The notes under the pieces are model-generated. The model did not search any database and was not told the origin of the DNA. It worked only from the letters and a program-made list of their open reading frames with translations. A program made the position numbers and the translations under genes. A stretch of DNA of 64,000 bases from an uncultured Phycisphaerales bacterium. GTDB taxonomy: Bacteria > Planctomycetota > Phycisphaerae > Phycisphaerales > SM1A02. This document shows positions 46,800 to 56,715 of the stretch, piece by piece. The stretch's first letter is position 1. The number at the start of each line of letters is the position of its first letter. The stretch spans positions 1 to 64,000 of the forward strand of contig CASICI010000014.1 in the NCBI GenBank assembly GCA_949373145.1, in the 5' to 3' direction.

Positions 46800-48234
46800 T
46801 CAGCCTGCACTGGGCTCTTCAGCATTCTCGGAAGCGTCTGTGCTTTCCGTGCCGACTGATTGTTCAATTCCATCACCGGACGCATCCGTCGCCGCGGGGG
46901 TCGCCGGACCACCGCCACCGAGGATGTCGGCCGCTCTTGATTCCGCATCGGGATCTTCCTCGGTGCCGGTGCTGCCATCGAGCAACACACTGGCGGCGGC
47001 CTCGTCTTCCTGACGTCGGGCCTCCTCGGCTTCTCGATCTCGTTCCTGCTGCTCGGCGACTTCCTTCGCCTTCAAGCCGGCAGCCTCCACGACCTTGGCC
47101 GAGAGGACGTCGTCCATCTCGAGTTCAGCCTGCAAGGCTTCCTCACCGATCTCCTCGACGTCGAAGACGCTGATCATGCCGAGCGCACCCATTCGATCCA
47201 GCATCTCGTCGGTGATGCCTTCAAGCGGCTTGACGGTCTGCTCGAGGGCGTCGAGACCCTTCTGGAATTCAGGTGGCGTGAGGATGTCGATGTCCCAGCC
47301 GGTCAGACGAGCGGCGAGACGGACGTTCTGCCCACGGCGTCCGATGGCCAGTGAAAGCTGGTCTTCACGAACGATGATCGTGGCTCGCCCCAGTTCGAAG
47401 CAAAGGATGACTTCCTCGACTTCGGCGGGCTTCAACGCGTTGGCGATGAGGATCTGACTGGATTCGTTCCAACGAACGATGTCGATCTTCTCACCACCGA
47501 GCTCGTCGACGATGTTTCGAATGCGGCTGCCACGAACACCGACGCAGGCACCGACGGCATCGACCTTGGAATCGATGGAACTGACGGCCAGCTTCGTTCT
47601 GAATCCGGCTCGCGGGACATCGCCTTGATTTCGATGACACGTTCCGAGACTTCGGGAACTTCTGCTTCGAACAGGCGACGAATGAATTCGGGATTGCCGC
47701 GACTCAGCACGATCTTGACCTGATTTCCAGCATCTCGGACGTCGAGAATGAGACACCGAACGCGATCTCCGGCCTGGAACTGTTCGCCCGGAATCTGCTC
47801 CGAGCGAGGCATGAAGCCTTCAGCTCGTTCCACCTGGACGACGAGGGCGCCACCTTCGTAGCGCTGCGCGACACCGGTGACGATCTCACCCTGACGTTTC
47901 GCGAATTCGTCGAGCAGACTGTCGCGTTCGTCCTCGCGGAATTTCTGAATCATGACCTGCTTGGCGGTCTGCGCGGGAATTCTGCCCATGTGGCCAGAGG
48001 AATCTCTTCGATCTCTCCGGACGGCTCTCCAGCTCGTCGGTGAGATTTCTCCAGATACGGATCTCGCCCTGCTCGCGATTCATCTTGCACCCGAACTCCT
48101 CGGAGTCGAGTGAATTGAAATGCTTGCGCGCCGCACTCACCATGGCCTGCTCGAGGTCTTCGATGAGAAGCTCGCGATCGATGTTTCGGTCGCGGGCGAT
48201 GGAGTCCAAGGATTCGGAGGGTTTCCGAGTTCAT
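46800..48234 (-). pseudogene. nusA: Transcription termination/antitermination factor NusA, frameshifted (probable sequencing errors)
   Basis: RNA polymerase-associated factor acting in pausing, termination and antitermination. The pieces give MNSETLRI then DSIARDRNIDRELLIEDLEQAM, GRIPAQTAKQVMIQKFREDERD, the S1 domain VTGVAQRYEGGALVVQVE, SRGNPEFIRRLFEAEVPEV, KH domains with GFRTKLAVSSID, GVRGSRIRNIVDELGGEKIDIV and IGRRGQNVRLAARLTG, and an acidic C-terminus. They are joined by one extra base near 48208 and missing bases near 48022, 47992 and 47610; corrected length is about 478 aa. The gene is essential in most bacteria, so a natural pseudogene is implausible. No rimP precedes it; instead there is a 474-nt leader. 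Confidence 0.9.
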
Positions 48235-48708
48235 TCGTTGTCTGCTTTCAAGTGGAAACGTTGGGTTGTTGAATTATCGAGATGTCTTGATGTGAAATCT
48301 GGAACGAAACTGCGCAAGGGTTGGAAACCCTGAAGAACGCCGCAAGCCACGAACGCGTTGAATCGCGTTCATGGCTCGCCTTCATCGCATCCACCGGAGG
48401 GTGCATGCGGCCTCGACTCGATCGCAGCCGTCACATCATGGACAGCACTCCAACGCTTCCCGTGCCTGCGCATGCCGGGAGATGCTGAAATCGGTGTTGA
48501 GAGAGTCCGGGTCATGTGGACACCTGCACCTTGCGAACGAAGAAGAGGGAAGACGAAACAAATGAGGACACGCGCCCTCGAATCACGAACTCTATATGAA
48601 CCTTGCGGCCTCGGCAATCTGAGTTTTCGAGCGGAATCCCACTGGAAACCGCACTCAAACGGACATCAAGGGCGTTTCCAGGGGAAAAGGCACCCACAAA
48701 TACGGGAT
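48235..48708. other. Gene-free stretch between fliM and nusA
   Basis: A 474-nt interval, the longest clearly non-coding one in the window. Neither strand has a frame with family resemblance, and no rimP is present. It contains a 16-bp hairpin at 48342-48379 and a small stem AGGGTT/AACCCT near 48317-48331, both best formed by minus-strand RNA. I read it as the long nusA leader plus fliM 3' region. No tRNA or known riboswitch was recognised. Errors like those in neighbouring genes could hide a small gene. Confidence 0.5.
48342..48379 (-). promoter_or_regulatory. Strong RNA hairpin in the nusA leader
   Basis: Two 16-nt arms (48342-48357 and 48364-48379) around a 6-nt loop. On the plus strand 14 of 16 pairs match and two are A.C mismatches; on the minus strand both become G.U pairs, so the complete 16-bp stem exists only in minus-strand RNA, the nusA sense strand. 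It lies about 110 nt before the nusA start. There is no U-run, so it is not a standard intrinsic terminator. Confidence 0.55.
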
Positions 48709-49741
48709 TTAGTGCCCCTCGCTCCCGGCGCCGTGCGACCCTTCGTAGATTTCCCTCGATCTTGACCGCCGAGTTGCCCCGATGGTGCCCGATGCTCCCG
48801 GTGAATTTGGGGGACCCGCCGACGGAGACCACCACGGGCTCGGAGGACAACTTGCTGGTCGTCAGCAGATCACCGACCTGGAGCGTTCGAAGCTCGTTGA
48901 AGGTGATCGAGGTCTCGGCAAGCGTCACCTCGACATCGAGCGTGGCTTCCGAAAGCCCCTTTTCGATCATCGATTGAACGGTGTTCTCTTCGGTGTCTCG
49001 GGGTGGTGACGAACCAGTTGCGAGCATTCAGATCCTCGATCACCGGCTCGATCACGTTGTAGGGCAGGCACAGCTTCATCGTGCCCGGTCCGCCCACCCA
49101 TGCGAACCTCGAAACCGATCACGACCACCACCTCGTTGGGCGGGACGATCTGGACCAGCTGAGGATTCGACTCCATTTCGCCTAGTTCAAAGCCGAAATC
49201 ACCGATTCCACTCCAGGCTTCGGTCAGTGAATGCATGCCGCGTTCGATGATGCGGCGCACGAGGCGCATCTCGATCATGGTCATCGGCCGTTGCGGAACG
49301 AAGAGGTCCTTGGTGTTTTCCGCCCATCAGACGGTCGAGAATCGGGTAGATGATCAACGGACTGATCTCGAGGCAGAACTGCCCGTCGAGAGGCTCTCCG
49401 GTGATCAGGCTGAAGCTGGTCGGGTTGGCCAGACTGCCCAGAAATTCCGAGTAGGTCATCTGCTCAGCCTGTTCGACGCGAACCTCGACGATCGTTCTCA
49501 GGAACCCGGAAAGGGACGCTCCGAAGTTTCGTGCGAACCCTTCATGGAGCGTCTGAAGCGAGCGCATCTGGTCCTTGCTGATTCGCTCGGGACGCTTGAA
49601 GTCGTAGGAGCGGATTTCAACCGTTTCGTTCTGCCTGCGATGCCGAGAAAAGATCTCCCGTGGATAGAGGATCTCGTCTCCGGGCTGATCGGAGTGAAGT
49701 ACGTCGGCACTGGCCAGAGGATCTGAGCTGTTGTTGTCCAT
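48709..49741 (-). pseudogene. fliM: Flagellar motor switch protein FliM, frameshifted (probable sequencing errors)
   Basis: C-ring protein controlling flagellar rotation. Visible parts in order are KRPERISKDQMRSLQTLHEGF, EQMTYSEFLGSLANPTSFSLI, ISPLIIYPILDRLMGG, DLFVPQRPMTMIEMRLVRRII, NEVVVVIGFEVRMG, TMKLCLPYNVIEPV, and the SpoA domain (VEVTLAETSITFNELRTLQVGDLL, GHHRGNSAVKIEGNL). Extra bases near 49317, 49085, 48998 and probably 48745 split it; corrected it would be about 342 aa, the family size. The stop at 48709 is inferred from that length. It is the only flagellar gene in the window, lying upstream of nusA. The N-terminal CheY-binding motif is not obvious. Confidence 0.85.
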
Positions 49742-49912
49742 CGGAATACTTATCGGAATCCCCTAGGTCGTTGCTTGAGCCGGTTTTCAGGTGATTTGAC
49801 GAGTCCGCCCATCCAGCATCAAGACAACCCCCCCCTTTGGTGTCTCGCTCAGGAACTCCGCTGTTTTTGGACTGGTCGAAACGAGAGGCCTCGAGAGGCA
49901 TAGACTGAGGAC

Positions 49913-50645
49913 ATGATTACTCGATTCTCAATGATTCTGGCCCTCTGCACATCGTTCACATCCAACGCCTGGGCGCAGCAGGAGATCGATTCGGATGAAA
50001 CCGCTTCGAAGACGCTGACTGCCACGCTGGAAACATCACGGCCCAAAATCCGGCCTGGTGAGTGGTTCACCCTTGCCTTCCTGGTTGAAAACACCTCGGG
50101 GGAAGGGTTCACGATCGGCCCTCCCGATGATGGAATCAGAGGAGAAAAAGCTCTTGAAGAGCAGGAAAGCCTCCTTCGCTGGGAAACAGACGACTCTGAA
50201 AGCTACGACTTGGTTCCAGACATGCTGTCGGTCCAGTGGCCCAGGACCACTCCCTTCCGAGGCCAACCCGAAAGGCACTCTTGCAGTGCCACTCAAGATC
50301 TACATTCCGATCAAGGCGACACCGGGCGGGATTCCCGGGCGAGGCTGAAGGTGACTTTTTCCGTCTCAGGCATGGATCTGGAGACCAGTGAACCGTTTTC
50401 AGTCACCCAGACGGTGGCAATCCAGATCGTTCATCCGACGGATCCTGAGGCGACGGACATGCTCGGCGTCAATCCCCGACTCTTCGCGGAGTGGAGAGGC
50501 GACATTCCGGATTGGACCGTTCAGGACACCAGAGTGTCCAGACCCAAGAAGGGGGCCCCCACTCTGGCCTGGCTGGTCTTTGCCGTGCCTTTGTGCCTGG
50601 TCGACAATTGCTCTATTCTGGGCATTCGCGACCAAACGAATGTGA
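49913..50645 (+). pseudogene. Unknown exported protein with C-terminal membrane anchor, frameshifted
   Basis: I do not recognise the family. Corrected for indels near 50243 (extra A), 50339 (missing G) and 50603 (extra G) it is 243 aa: a signal peptide (FSMILALCTSFTSNAWAQ), an extracytoplasmic beta-rich domain beginning TLETSRPKIRPGEWFTLAFLVEN that looks like an Ig-type fold, and a C-terminal helix LAWLVFAVPLCLVTIALFW ending in a short basic tail, FATKRM. The stop TGA at 50643-50645 is followed at once by the DsbD leader. The topology recalls BatD-like or cytochrome-assembly accessory proteins. It is probably in one operon with the DsbD-type gene and may work with it at the periplasmic face. 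Confidence 0.6.
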
Positions 50646-50708
50646 GTGATCGAGCCGACCGAGCCACACTGGGACCTGCTCGAAACTCCAATGACACTCG
50701 GAGCCTTT

Positions 50709-52761
50709 ATGAACTCGTCCACAGGATTCCGAACACTGCTCATGACAGGACTCCTCCTCTGCCTTGGAATGCAGAGTGTGGCGCACGCCCAGTTCGATCT
50801 CGAGGCCATTCGCAACAACACCCCGAGCTTTGGCGACAGTCGTGATGTCGTGAGCGTCGAGGTCCGGAGCCAGCGGACCACCGCTTCAGCAGGGACGACG
50901 TTTCCCGTGGCGGTCACCTTCAAGATGAAGAAGGGCTGGCACATCTGGACCCAGGAGAACGGTTCCCCGGAAGGCATGGCGATCTTCGACGGAGCCCAGT
51001 GGACCTCCATCACGAAAACAGGTGGAAGTGGACTCGAAATCATCGACATCGCCTGGCCGGACAGTCATCCCGCGAAGGTCGACCTGGGATTCGGGGCGGA
51101 AGAATATGCGGTTTTCGAAGGCGATGCGACCGCACTCGTGACCTTGATGACTTCCAGGGATCTCGCTCCGGACACCGTGGTCACCATCGACCTTGCGGGG
51201 TTCTTTCAGGCTTGCGATGAGACGACCTGCCTCGCGCCCACGTTCGACCCCCCCACCACCAAGGTCTCCGTCACGATCGATCCCTCCGCGCCCGCCGAGC
51301 TCCCCTCCGAAGGCCCGTTCACCGGATGGACCTCCGCCGGAGAAGGCGGTTGGCGGCGTCACAGGCGAAGCGATGCCGGATACAGAACTCTCGAGCGGTA
51401 CGAGCGTGGGCGCCGATCGATCGATCGATGCCGGGCCCAGCTTCTTCGGGATCACGATCCCACGTTCGGACGGCACCGGCGGAGTCGTGGTGCTCATTCT
51501 TCTCAGCATGCTCGGCGGCTTCATTCTCAATCTGACGCCGTGCGTGCTTCCGGTGATTCCAATCAAGATCATGACCCTCTCCCAGCATGCGGCCACACCC
51601 GGCCGGGCGCTCACACTGGGGCTGTGGATGACGATCGGAGTCGTTGCGTTCTGGCTTGCGATCGGACTTCCGGTGGTCTTCTTCGCGTCGGTCACCGATC
51701 CCTCGAGAATCTTCGGTATCTGGTGGGTCACGTTCGGAGTAGGCATCCTGATCGGTGTCATGGGCATCGGAATCATGGGACTCTTCACGTTGTCGCTGCC
51801 ACAATCGACCTACCTGATCAATCCCAAGGCGGACACCGCCTGGGGCTCGTTCCTCTTCGGTGTGATGACGGCCGTCCTCGGCCTGCCCTGCTTCGGCTTC
51901 GTGGCCGGCGCACTCTTCGCCGGCGCTGCGACGCTGCCCCCCGCGGTGACGCTGCTGATCTTCGGATCGATCGGCGTGGGCATGGGGGCACCTTATCTGG
52001 TGCTTTCCGCCAATCCGAAGATGGTCGAGAAGATTCCAAGGACCGGACCGGCAAGTGAACTCGTCAAGCAGGTGATGGGCCTGCTGTTGATTGCAGCCGC
52101 CGCGTACTTCGTGGGCTCGGGCCTGATCGTGCTTGTGGCAGAAATGCCCTGGATGGGTCGCCAACTTCACTGGTGGGCGATCGCGATCGCGCTGATCCTC
52201 GCGGGCAGCTGGCTGGTCCTTCGAACCTTTCAGATCACCTCTCGAAGCGGCCCGCGCGTGTTCTGGACCCTGGTCGCTCTGGTGCTCGCAGTCTTTCCCA
52301 CGCTGTACGCGATCGAGGCGACGGACAAGGCCAAGGTCACGTGGCAGGAGCTCGAGGCACTCGGCGGTGAGACTTCCACGGCGTTTTCGACCAAGGTCTG
52401 GAACCCCTACACGCCCGAACGCTTTCAGGCGGCACGTGATGCCGGCAAGACCGTGATCGTGGACTTCACCGCGGAATGGTGCATCAACTGCAAGGCGCTC
52501 AAGGCCGCGGTCCTCGATGACCAGCCGGTCAAGGGTCGGCTTCAGGAGGACGAATCGATCGTCAGCTTCACCGCCGACAACAGTGCGCGAAGCGCACCCG
52601 GCTGGAACCTGATGAAGGAACTCGGCCAGACGGGCATCCCGTTGCTGGCGATCTGGGGGCCGGATGATTCCAAGGACATGCCGTGGGAATCGACGGCGTA
52701 CACATCGGTTCAGGTGATGGATGCGCTCGAAGAGCGAACCACCGAGTCGGACGGCGGATGA
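50709..52761 (+). pseudogene. dsbD: Thiol:disulfide interchange protein DsbD/ScsB type, single frameshift
   Basis: Transfers reducing power from cytoplasmic thioredoxin to the periplasm. Domains in order: signal peptide, DsbD alpha-like domain with WHIWTQENG and the cysteine pair CDETTC, eight-helix CcdA-like membrane core with LNLTPCVLPVIPIKIMT and VLGLPCFGFVAG carrying the two redox cysteines, and a C-terminal thioredoxin domain with AEWCINCK. One extra base near 51340, in the linker before the membrane domain, breaks the frame; corrected length is 683 aa. ATG 50709 has GGAG seven bases upstream. The stop overlaps the following DUF4286 start by ATGA. Confidence 0.92.
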
Positions 52762-53069
52762 CCTACCGTTACACCGTTCGTGCGTTCTTCGAACACGAAG
52801 ACGTCGCTGATGAGTGGGTCCGCTGGCTTCGAGAAGGGCACTGCAGAGAGGTGCTCGATGGCGGCGCACGACGAGCGGAGATTCTCACGATCGAGGATGT
52901 GAAGAACGGATTCGAGGTCAGGTACGACTTCCCGGACCAGACCAGCTTCGAACGCTACGAGCGAACCCACGCGCCGAGTTTGAGAGAAGAAGGTCTCGCA
53001 CGGTTTCCGACCGACCGGGGAATCACCTACCAACGAGCCTGTGGCTGCGTGATTCACGAAGAGGACTGA
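52758..53069 (+). CDS. DUF4286 family protein
   Basis: A 103-aa soluble protein. TYRYTVRAFFEHEDVADEWVRWLREGHCREVLDGGARRAEIL and the later YDFPDQTSFERYERTHAPSLREEGLARFP match DUF4286, a small ferredoxin-like alpha/beta fold resembling dimeric antibiotic-monooxygenase-type domains. Its start at 52758 overlaps the DsbD stop, so it is translated in the same operon. The last 16 bases overlap the end of the convergent O-antigen-ligase-like gene. The C-terminus CGCVIHEED has a CxC pair. Function not known. Confidence 0.8.
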   Translation: MTYRYTVRAFFEHEDVADEWVRWLREGHCREVLDGGARRAEILTIEDVKNGFEVRYDFPDQTSFERYERTHAPSLREEGLARFPTDRGITYQRACGCVIHEED

Positions 53070-55432
53070 CGAAGGCGATCCAATCGTGCTTCCAGTCGAG
53101 CTCGTCGAGCGGATGGGAACTGCACGAGCGGATCCAGACGCTTCCTCTCGTCGGCCAGCAGTGACGCGTCGAGCGCGGAGATCTCGAGCTCGACATCTCC
53201 CATCTCACGTGCCGCGTCCGCCAGTCCGAGATGTAGGTCGGGATCGAACGGGCTCACCTCGATCGCACGTCTGAAATCATCCGCGACAAGCGTCCAGTCG
53301 AAGCCATCCGAAAGGAGCGCCAGCTGTTGTGACGCCCAGGCGGTGACGATCGCAGCACGCACGCCATCAGGTCCGTTCAGCATGCTTTCAGAACGTGTGA
53401 TCGCTTCAAGCAGGGCGGCCCTGCCGACGGCGCCTCTGACTTCGGAGGCCAGCAGACGCAACTGGTCGATCGATGCCCAGGCTGGCCTGAGATCCTGCGG
53501 CTCGGAATCCCATGCCGCGACGAGAGAATCGATGGCCTCACGGCGAACGCCGGGAGCTCGTCGACGCACCAGATCCAGGGCGATCGCAGCTGGATCGTTC
53601 GATCCGGGTGCGAGACTCTCGAGTTCTTCCAGTGAAAGTGATTTCGGATCGATGAAACCGCTGCTGGAGTCAAGGACGAGACTCATGGCATCAAGCCGGC
53701 TTCTTGCGGTCAGAAGCGGCGAGTACTGGAATTCATTTCTGAGCACGGCATACGGACGCATGTTCGCCGCGATGCTTTCCATGCGACGATCCATTTGAAC
53801 CAGTGGCAGCACGGCGAGAAAGAAAAACGCCACGGCATACAGCAGAGGCGTGGCCGCCATCAGATGATCGGTGATCCTCGGACGGTCTGAAGAGGCCGTG
53901 CTCATCGCGGCAAAGGCCGCCCAGCAGAATCCCACGCTTCCGACGTTGAAGAAACCCATGTCGAGCATGGAGATCGTCAACAAGGCACCGGCCGAACCCA
54001 CGAAGCACCAGCGTGCACCGGAATCCGTGAGACGGGTGAACACCAGGTGGGAGCCGAGCAGGACGAAGACTCCGAAGAAAAGCCCGAGACCACTCAAGAT
54101 CAAGGGCAATGGGCCATCGAGAACGCTGAATGACAGACCGATCCAGAACGCGGCACACACGCCCGCCACGAAGAGGATCCATGCCCGGGACGACTGTTCC
54201 ATCGCGAGATGACCGACTCTGCCCACGCGCGTGACCAGAAGTCCCAGCAGAAACAACCAGCCGAATGCGAAGAGGCCCAGCGTCGAGAACCAATCGAGAA
54301 TCACGTTGTGCGCACTGGCGGGTTCTTCGGGATTGAACGCATTCTTGAGTGACAGAATCGCCGACTGAAACCCATCCGGACCGACTCCGAAGTACGGTTC
54401 CGAGGCGAAGATCCGAAAGGCACCCAGAACGTAGTGCCACCTGAAAAGAAGGCTTTTCTCACCGCCAAGGGATGCCTCGCCCAGAATGGTGCCTCGCAGG
54501 AAGATCGCGCCTGCAGGAACCACCACGCCGAAGAACGCCAACCAACCCATCCCACTGAAACCGGGGCGGTCGGATCGTCTGGAGGTGAACACCGAAAGAC
54601 TGGTGAGCCCAAGGCCGATCACCAGCGCACCCAGCGCGCCCTTGGAACCGTTCATGAGGAGAACCCAACCGAACGCACCACAGACGATCACGAGCAGGAA
54701 AACGCGAAGCCCTCCCGAAAGCCCGCGTACGCGGCTGACGGATGAGAGAATCATCACCGTTCCGAAGGCGAGCAGGCCGCTCACGATGTTGGCCAGACCA
54801 AACCATCCGGTGGCTTCCGGCTGCATGAGACGACGGGTGTAGAGGCGGGCCTGCTCGGAATCGGCGGCCCAGCCGAAGGAGGCCAGAACGTCATCGGAGT
54901 TCATCGCGAAATACTTCACGGTCATCGGATGCTCGAGGTAGATCTGCACCAGACCGTGTGCGCAGATCATCGCGAGGATCCCGAGGAGCGTTGGGAGAAC
55001 AAGTGCCCGAAGGCCGGGTGCGCGAACGGCATGAGCGATCGCCACCGCTGCGATCGCCGCGGAGAACCAATCGAGCCCTCGTGCCATGTCCCCTGCTGAA
55101 AGTGTTCCGTGCAGAAGAATCGGAATCAGAGGGATCGACGCGAGCAGCAACAGCAGACGATCGATGCCTCGGCCGGACACCCTGGCTTCGAAGAGGATGA
55201 TGGATGAGAGCATCAGCGACAACACCGAGATCAAGGACGCCTCACCAGGCCCGATTCCGAACCAACGCTGAGGATCCACGAGCGGATCGACGTCGAAGGC
55301 GGGATCGAAGGTGGACGCCACGAAACAGCGGATGCCGATCAGGCACATCAGCAGCGAGGTCGTCAGAGAGAGGACGAAACCAGGTCGTTCTCGTACCTCG
55401 ACGACGGGGTCGTGCTGTGCCGGATCAGGCAT
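53054..55432 (-). CDS. O-antigen ligase-like (Wzy_C) membrane protein with C-terminal helical repeats
   Basis: A 792-aa protein. The first 500 residues hold about 12 membrane helices and a large periplasmic loop with the ligase/polymerase pattern: SLLFRWHYVLGAFRIFASEPYFGVGPDGFQ and SAHNVILDWFSTLGLFAFGWLFLL, with the conserved Arg and His expected in WaaL/Wzy enzymes. The last 280 residues are soluble, alanine- and leucine-rich helices ending in a TPR-like unit (FRRAIEVSPFDPDLHLGLADAAREM). It probably joins or polymerises an exopolysaccharide or O-chain. It overlaps the upstream undecaprenyl-phosphate transferase gene by eight bases, which fits a lipid-linked glycan pathway. Confidence 0.82.
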   Translation of the reverse strand: MPDPAQHDPVVEVRERPGFVLSLTTSLLMCLIGIRCFVASTFDPAFDVDPLVDPQRWFGIGPGEASLISVLSLMLSSIILFEARVSGRGIDRLLLLLASIPLIPILLHGTLSAGDMARGLDWFSAAIAAVAIAHAVRAPGLRALVLPTLLGILAMICAHGLVQIYLEHPMTVKYFAMNSDDVLASFGWAADSEQARLYTRRLMQPEATGWFGLANIVSGLLAFGTVMILSSVSRVRGLSGGLRVFLLVIVCGAFGWVLLMNGSKGALGALVIGLGLTSLSVFTSRRSDRPGFSGMGWLAFFGVVVPAGAIFLRGTILGEASLGGEKSLLFRWHYVLGAFRIFASEPYFGVGPDGFQSAILSLKNAFNPEEPASAHNVILDWFSTLGLFAFGWLFLLGLLVTRVGRVGHLAMEQSSRAWILFVAGVCAAFWIGLSFSVLDGPLPLILSGLGLFFGVFVLLGSHLVFTRLTDSGARWCFVGSAGALLTISMLDMGFFNVGSVGFCWAAFAAMSTASSDRPRITDHLMAATPLLYAVAFFFLAVLPLVQMDRRMESIAANMRPYAVLRNEFQYSPLLTARSRLDAMSLVLDSSSGFIDPKSLSLEELESLAPGSNDPAAIALDLVRRRAPGVRREAIDSLVAAWDSEPQDLRPAWASIDQLRLLASEVRGAVGRAALLEAITRSESMLNGPDGVRAAIVTAWASQQLALLSDGFDWTLVADDFRRAIEVSPFDPDLHLGLADAAREMGDVELEISALDASLLADERKRLDPLVQFPSARRARLEARLDRLRQSSS

Positions 55433-56573
55433 TCGAGGCCTCGTTCCGAGAGGAGACACCGGTCTCGAGAAGAGCGATGACGCTCAGCAGAGCCACGGTC
55501 GCCAACGCGAGGCAGACGGCCATCCAGGGAGAGACGGAACCGAGAATGATGCCATTGAGACCGATCGCGAGCGTGATGCCCCAGATGACGAGCACCGACC
55601 GGCGCGACGAAAGACCCTGCTTCACGAGACGATGGGAGAAATGCTGTTGATCGCCCACGAAGGGGCTGCGTCCCTGCAGACAGCGGATCACCACCACGCT
55701 GGTGAAGTCGTAGAGCGGGACCGCCATCACGAACAACGGCATGAGTGCCCCGTACCACGCGGTGCCGAGTGCGTAGTTGGGATCGGCGGTGTCGACGAAG
55801 GTGGTTCTGATCGTGGCGATCGCGAGCAACCAGCCGATCACCAACGAGCCCCCGTCGCCCATGAAGATTCTCGCGGGCGGAAAGTTGAATCGAAGAAAAC
55901 CGATCAGAGCCCCGATGAGAAAGCCGAGTGAGATCGCGATGAACCATTGCCCGTTGAGGATCGTCGCGATCATGAGAATCGAGGCCACGATCGCGGCGAC
56001 GCCGGCGGACAGTCCGTCCATGTTGTCCAGGAAATTGAAGGCATTGGTGATCACCACCAGCCATCCGATCGAAAGGACGCAGGAGAGAAACCAGCCTCCT
56101 GGCACGAGGTCGTCGAGGACATGCAGCAATCGAACGTCCATGAAGATGACCAGCATCCCCGCGAGCAGGATTTGCACGAAGAGCTTCGGACGCGCACCGA
56201 GTGCACGTCGGTCATCGATCAGTCCGACCACGTGCAGCACGAGGGTCGAGCCGATGATCGCCAGCCAGACACCAAAGGACCGACCGATCACCTGTTCGGG
56301 AATGTCCACGAAGATGGATCCCAGAAGATTCTGAGAGTTGTCGGACTTGCTCAGTAAAGCAACGAACACACCGATGAAAAGCGGTCCGACGGCGCCACAG
56401 AAGAGTGCAAGTCCGCCGATGTTGGGAATCGACCGAAGCGACTTCCGATGCCCGCCACTTCCAGAGGAATCGAGCAGGCCGGATCGACGACCGCGCTTGA
56501 TCAGATACCACGTCATCGGCCAGGCGACGAGCAGCCCGACGAGAATCGCAAACCATGGAAGAAGCGTCAGCAT
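55425..56573 (-). CDS. Undecaprenyl-phosphate sugar-1-phosphate transferase (WecA/MraY family)
   Basis: A 382-aa polyprenyl-phosphate transferase with ten to eleven helices that starts a lipid-linked glycan by loading a HexNAc-1-phosphate. Family motifs: SIPNIGGLALF in the first loop, VVGLIDDRRALGARPKLFVQ with the DD metal site, the catalytic NAFNFLDNMDGLSAG, ARIFMGDGGSLVIG and the final-loop DQQHFSHRL with the histidine. The HFSHR motif and no peptidoglycan neighbours suggest a WecA/TagO-type enzyme rather than MraY. Same operon as the O-antigen-ligase-like gene. Divergent from the LOG gene with 142 nt between starts. Confidence 0.92.
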   Translation of the reverse strand: MLTLLPWFAILVGLLVAWPMTWYLIKRGRRSGLLDSSGSGGHRKSLRSIPNIGGLALFCGAVGPLFIGVFVALLSKSDNSQNLLGSIFVDIPEQVIGRSFGVWLAIIGSTLVLHVVGLIDDRRALGARPKLFVQILLAGMLVIFMDVRLLHVLDDLVPGGWFLSCVLSIGWLVVITNAFNFLDNMDGLSAGVAAIVASILMIATILNGQWFIAISLGFLIGALIGFLRFNFPPARIFMGDGGSLVIGWLLAIATIRTTFVDTADPNYALGTAWYGALMPLFVMAVPLYDFTSVVVIRCLQGRSPFVGDQQHFSHRLVKQGLSSRRSVLVIWGITLAIGLNGIILGSVSPWMAVCLALATVALLSVIALLETGVSSRNEASNA

Positions 56574-56715
56574 GAGTGGAGGTTCCGGTCCCGAGCAGCG
56601 ACATGGGATCTGGGGTTCGACAAGGGTCTTTCCATTGAGAAGCCTACGACGAAAACGATGCCTTCGCCTCCTTTGTGCGAGAACGAAGCCGTTGGTTTGC
56701 TGCTAACGTGAATCA

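Noticed and set aside
47432-48234. Programmed frameshifting in nusA
   Set aside because: Four separate shifts in both directions, no slippery heptamers or shared signal, and similar indels in adjacent unrelated genes; sequencing error is simpler.
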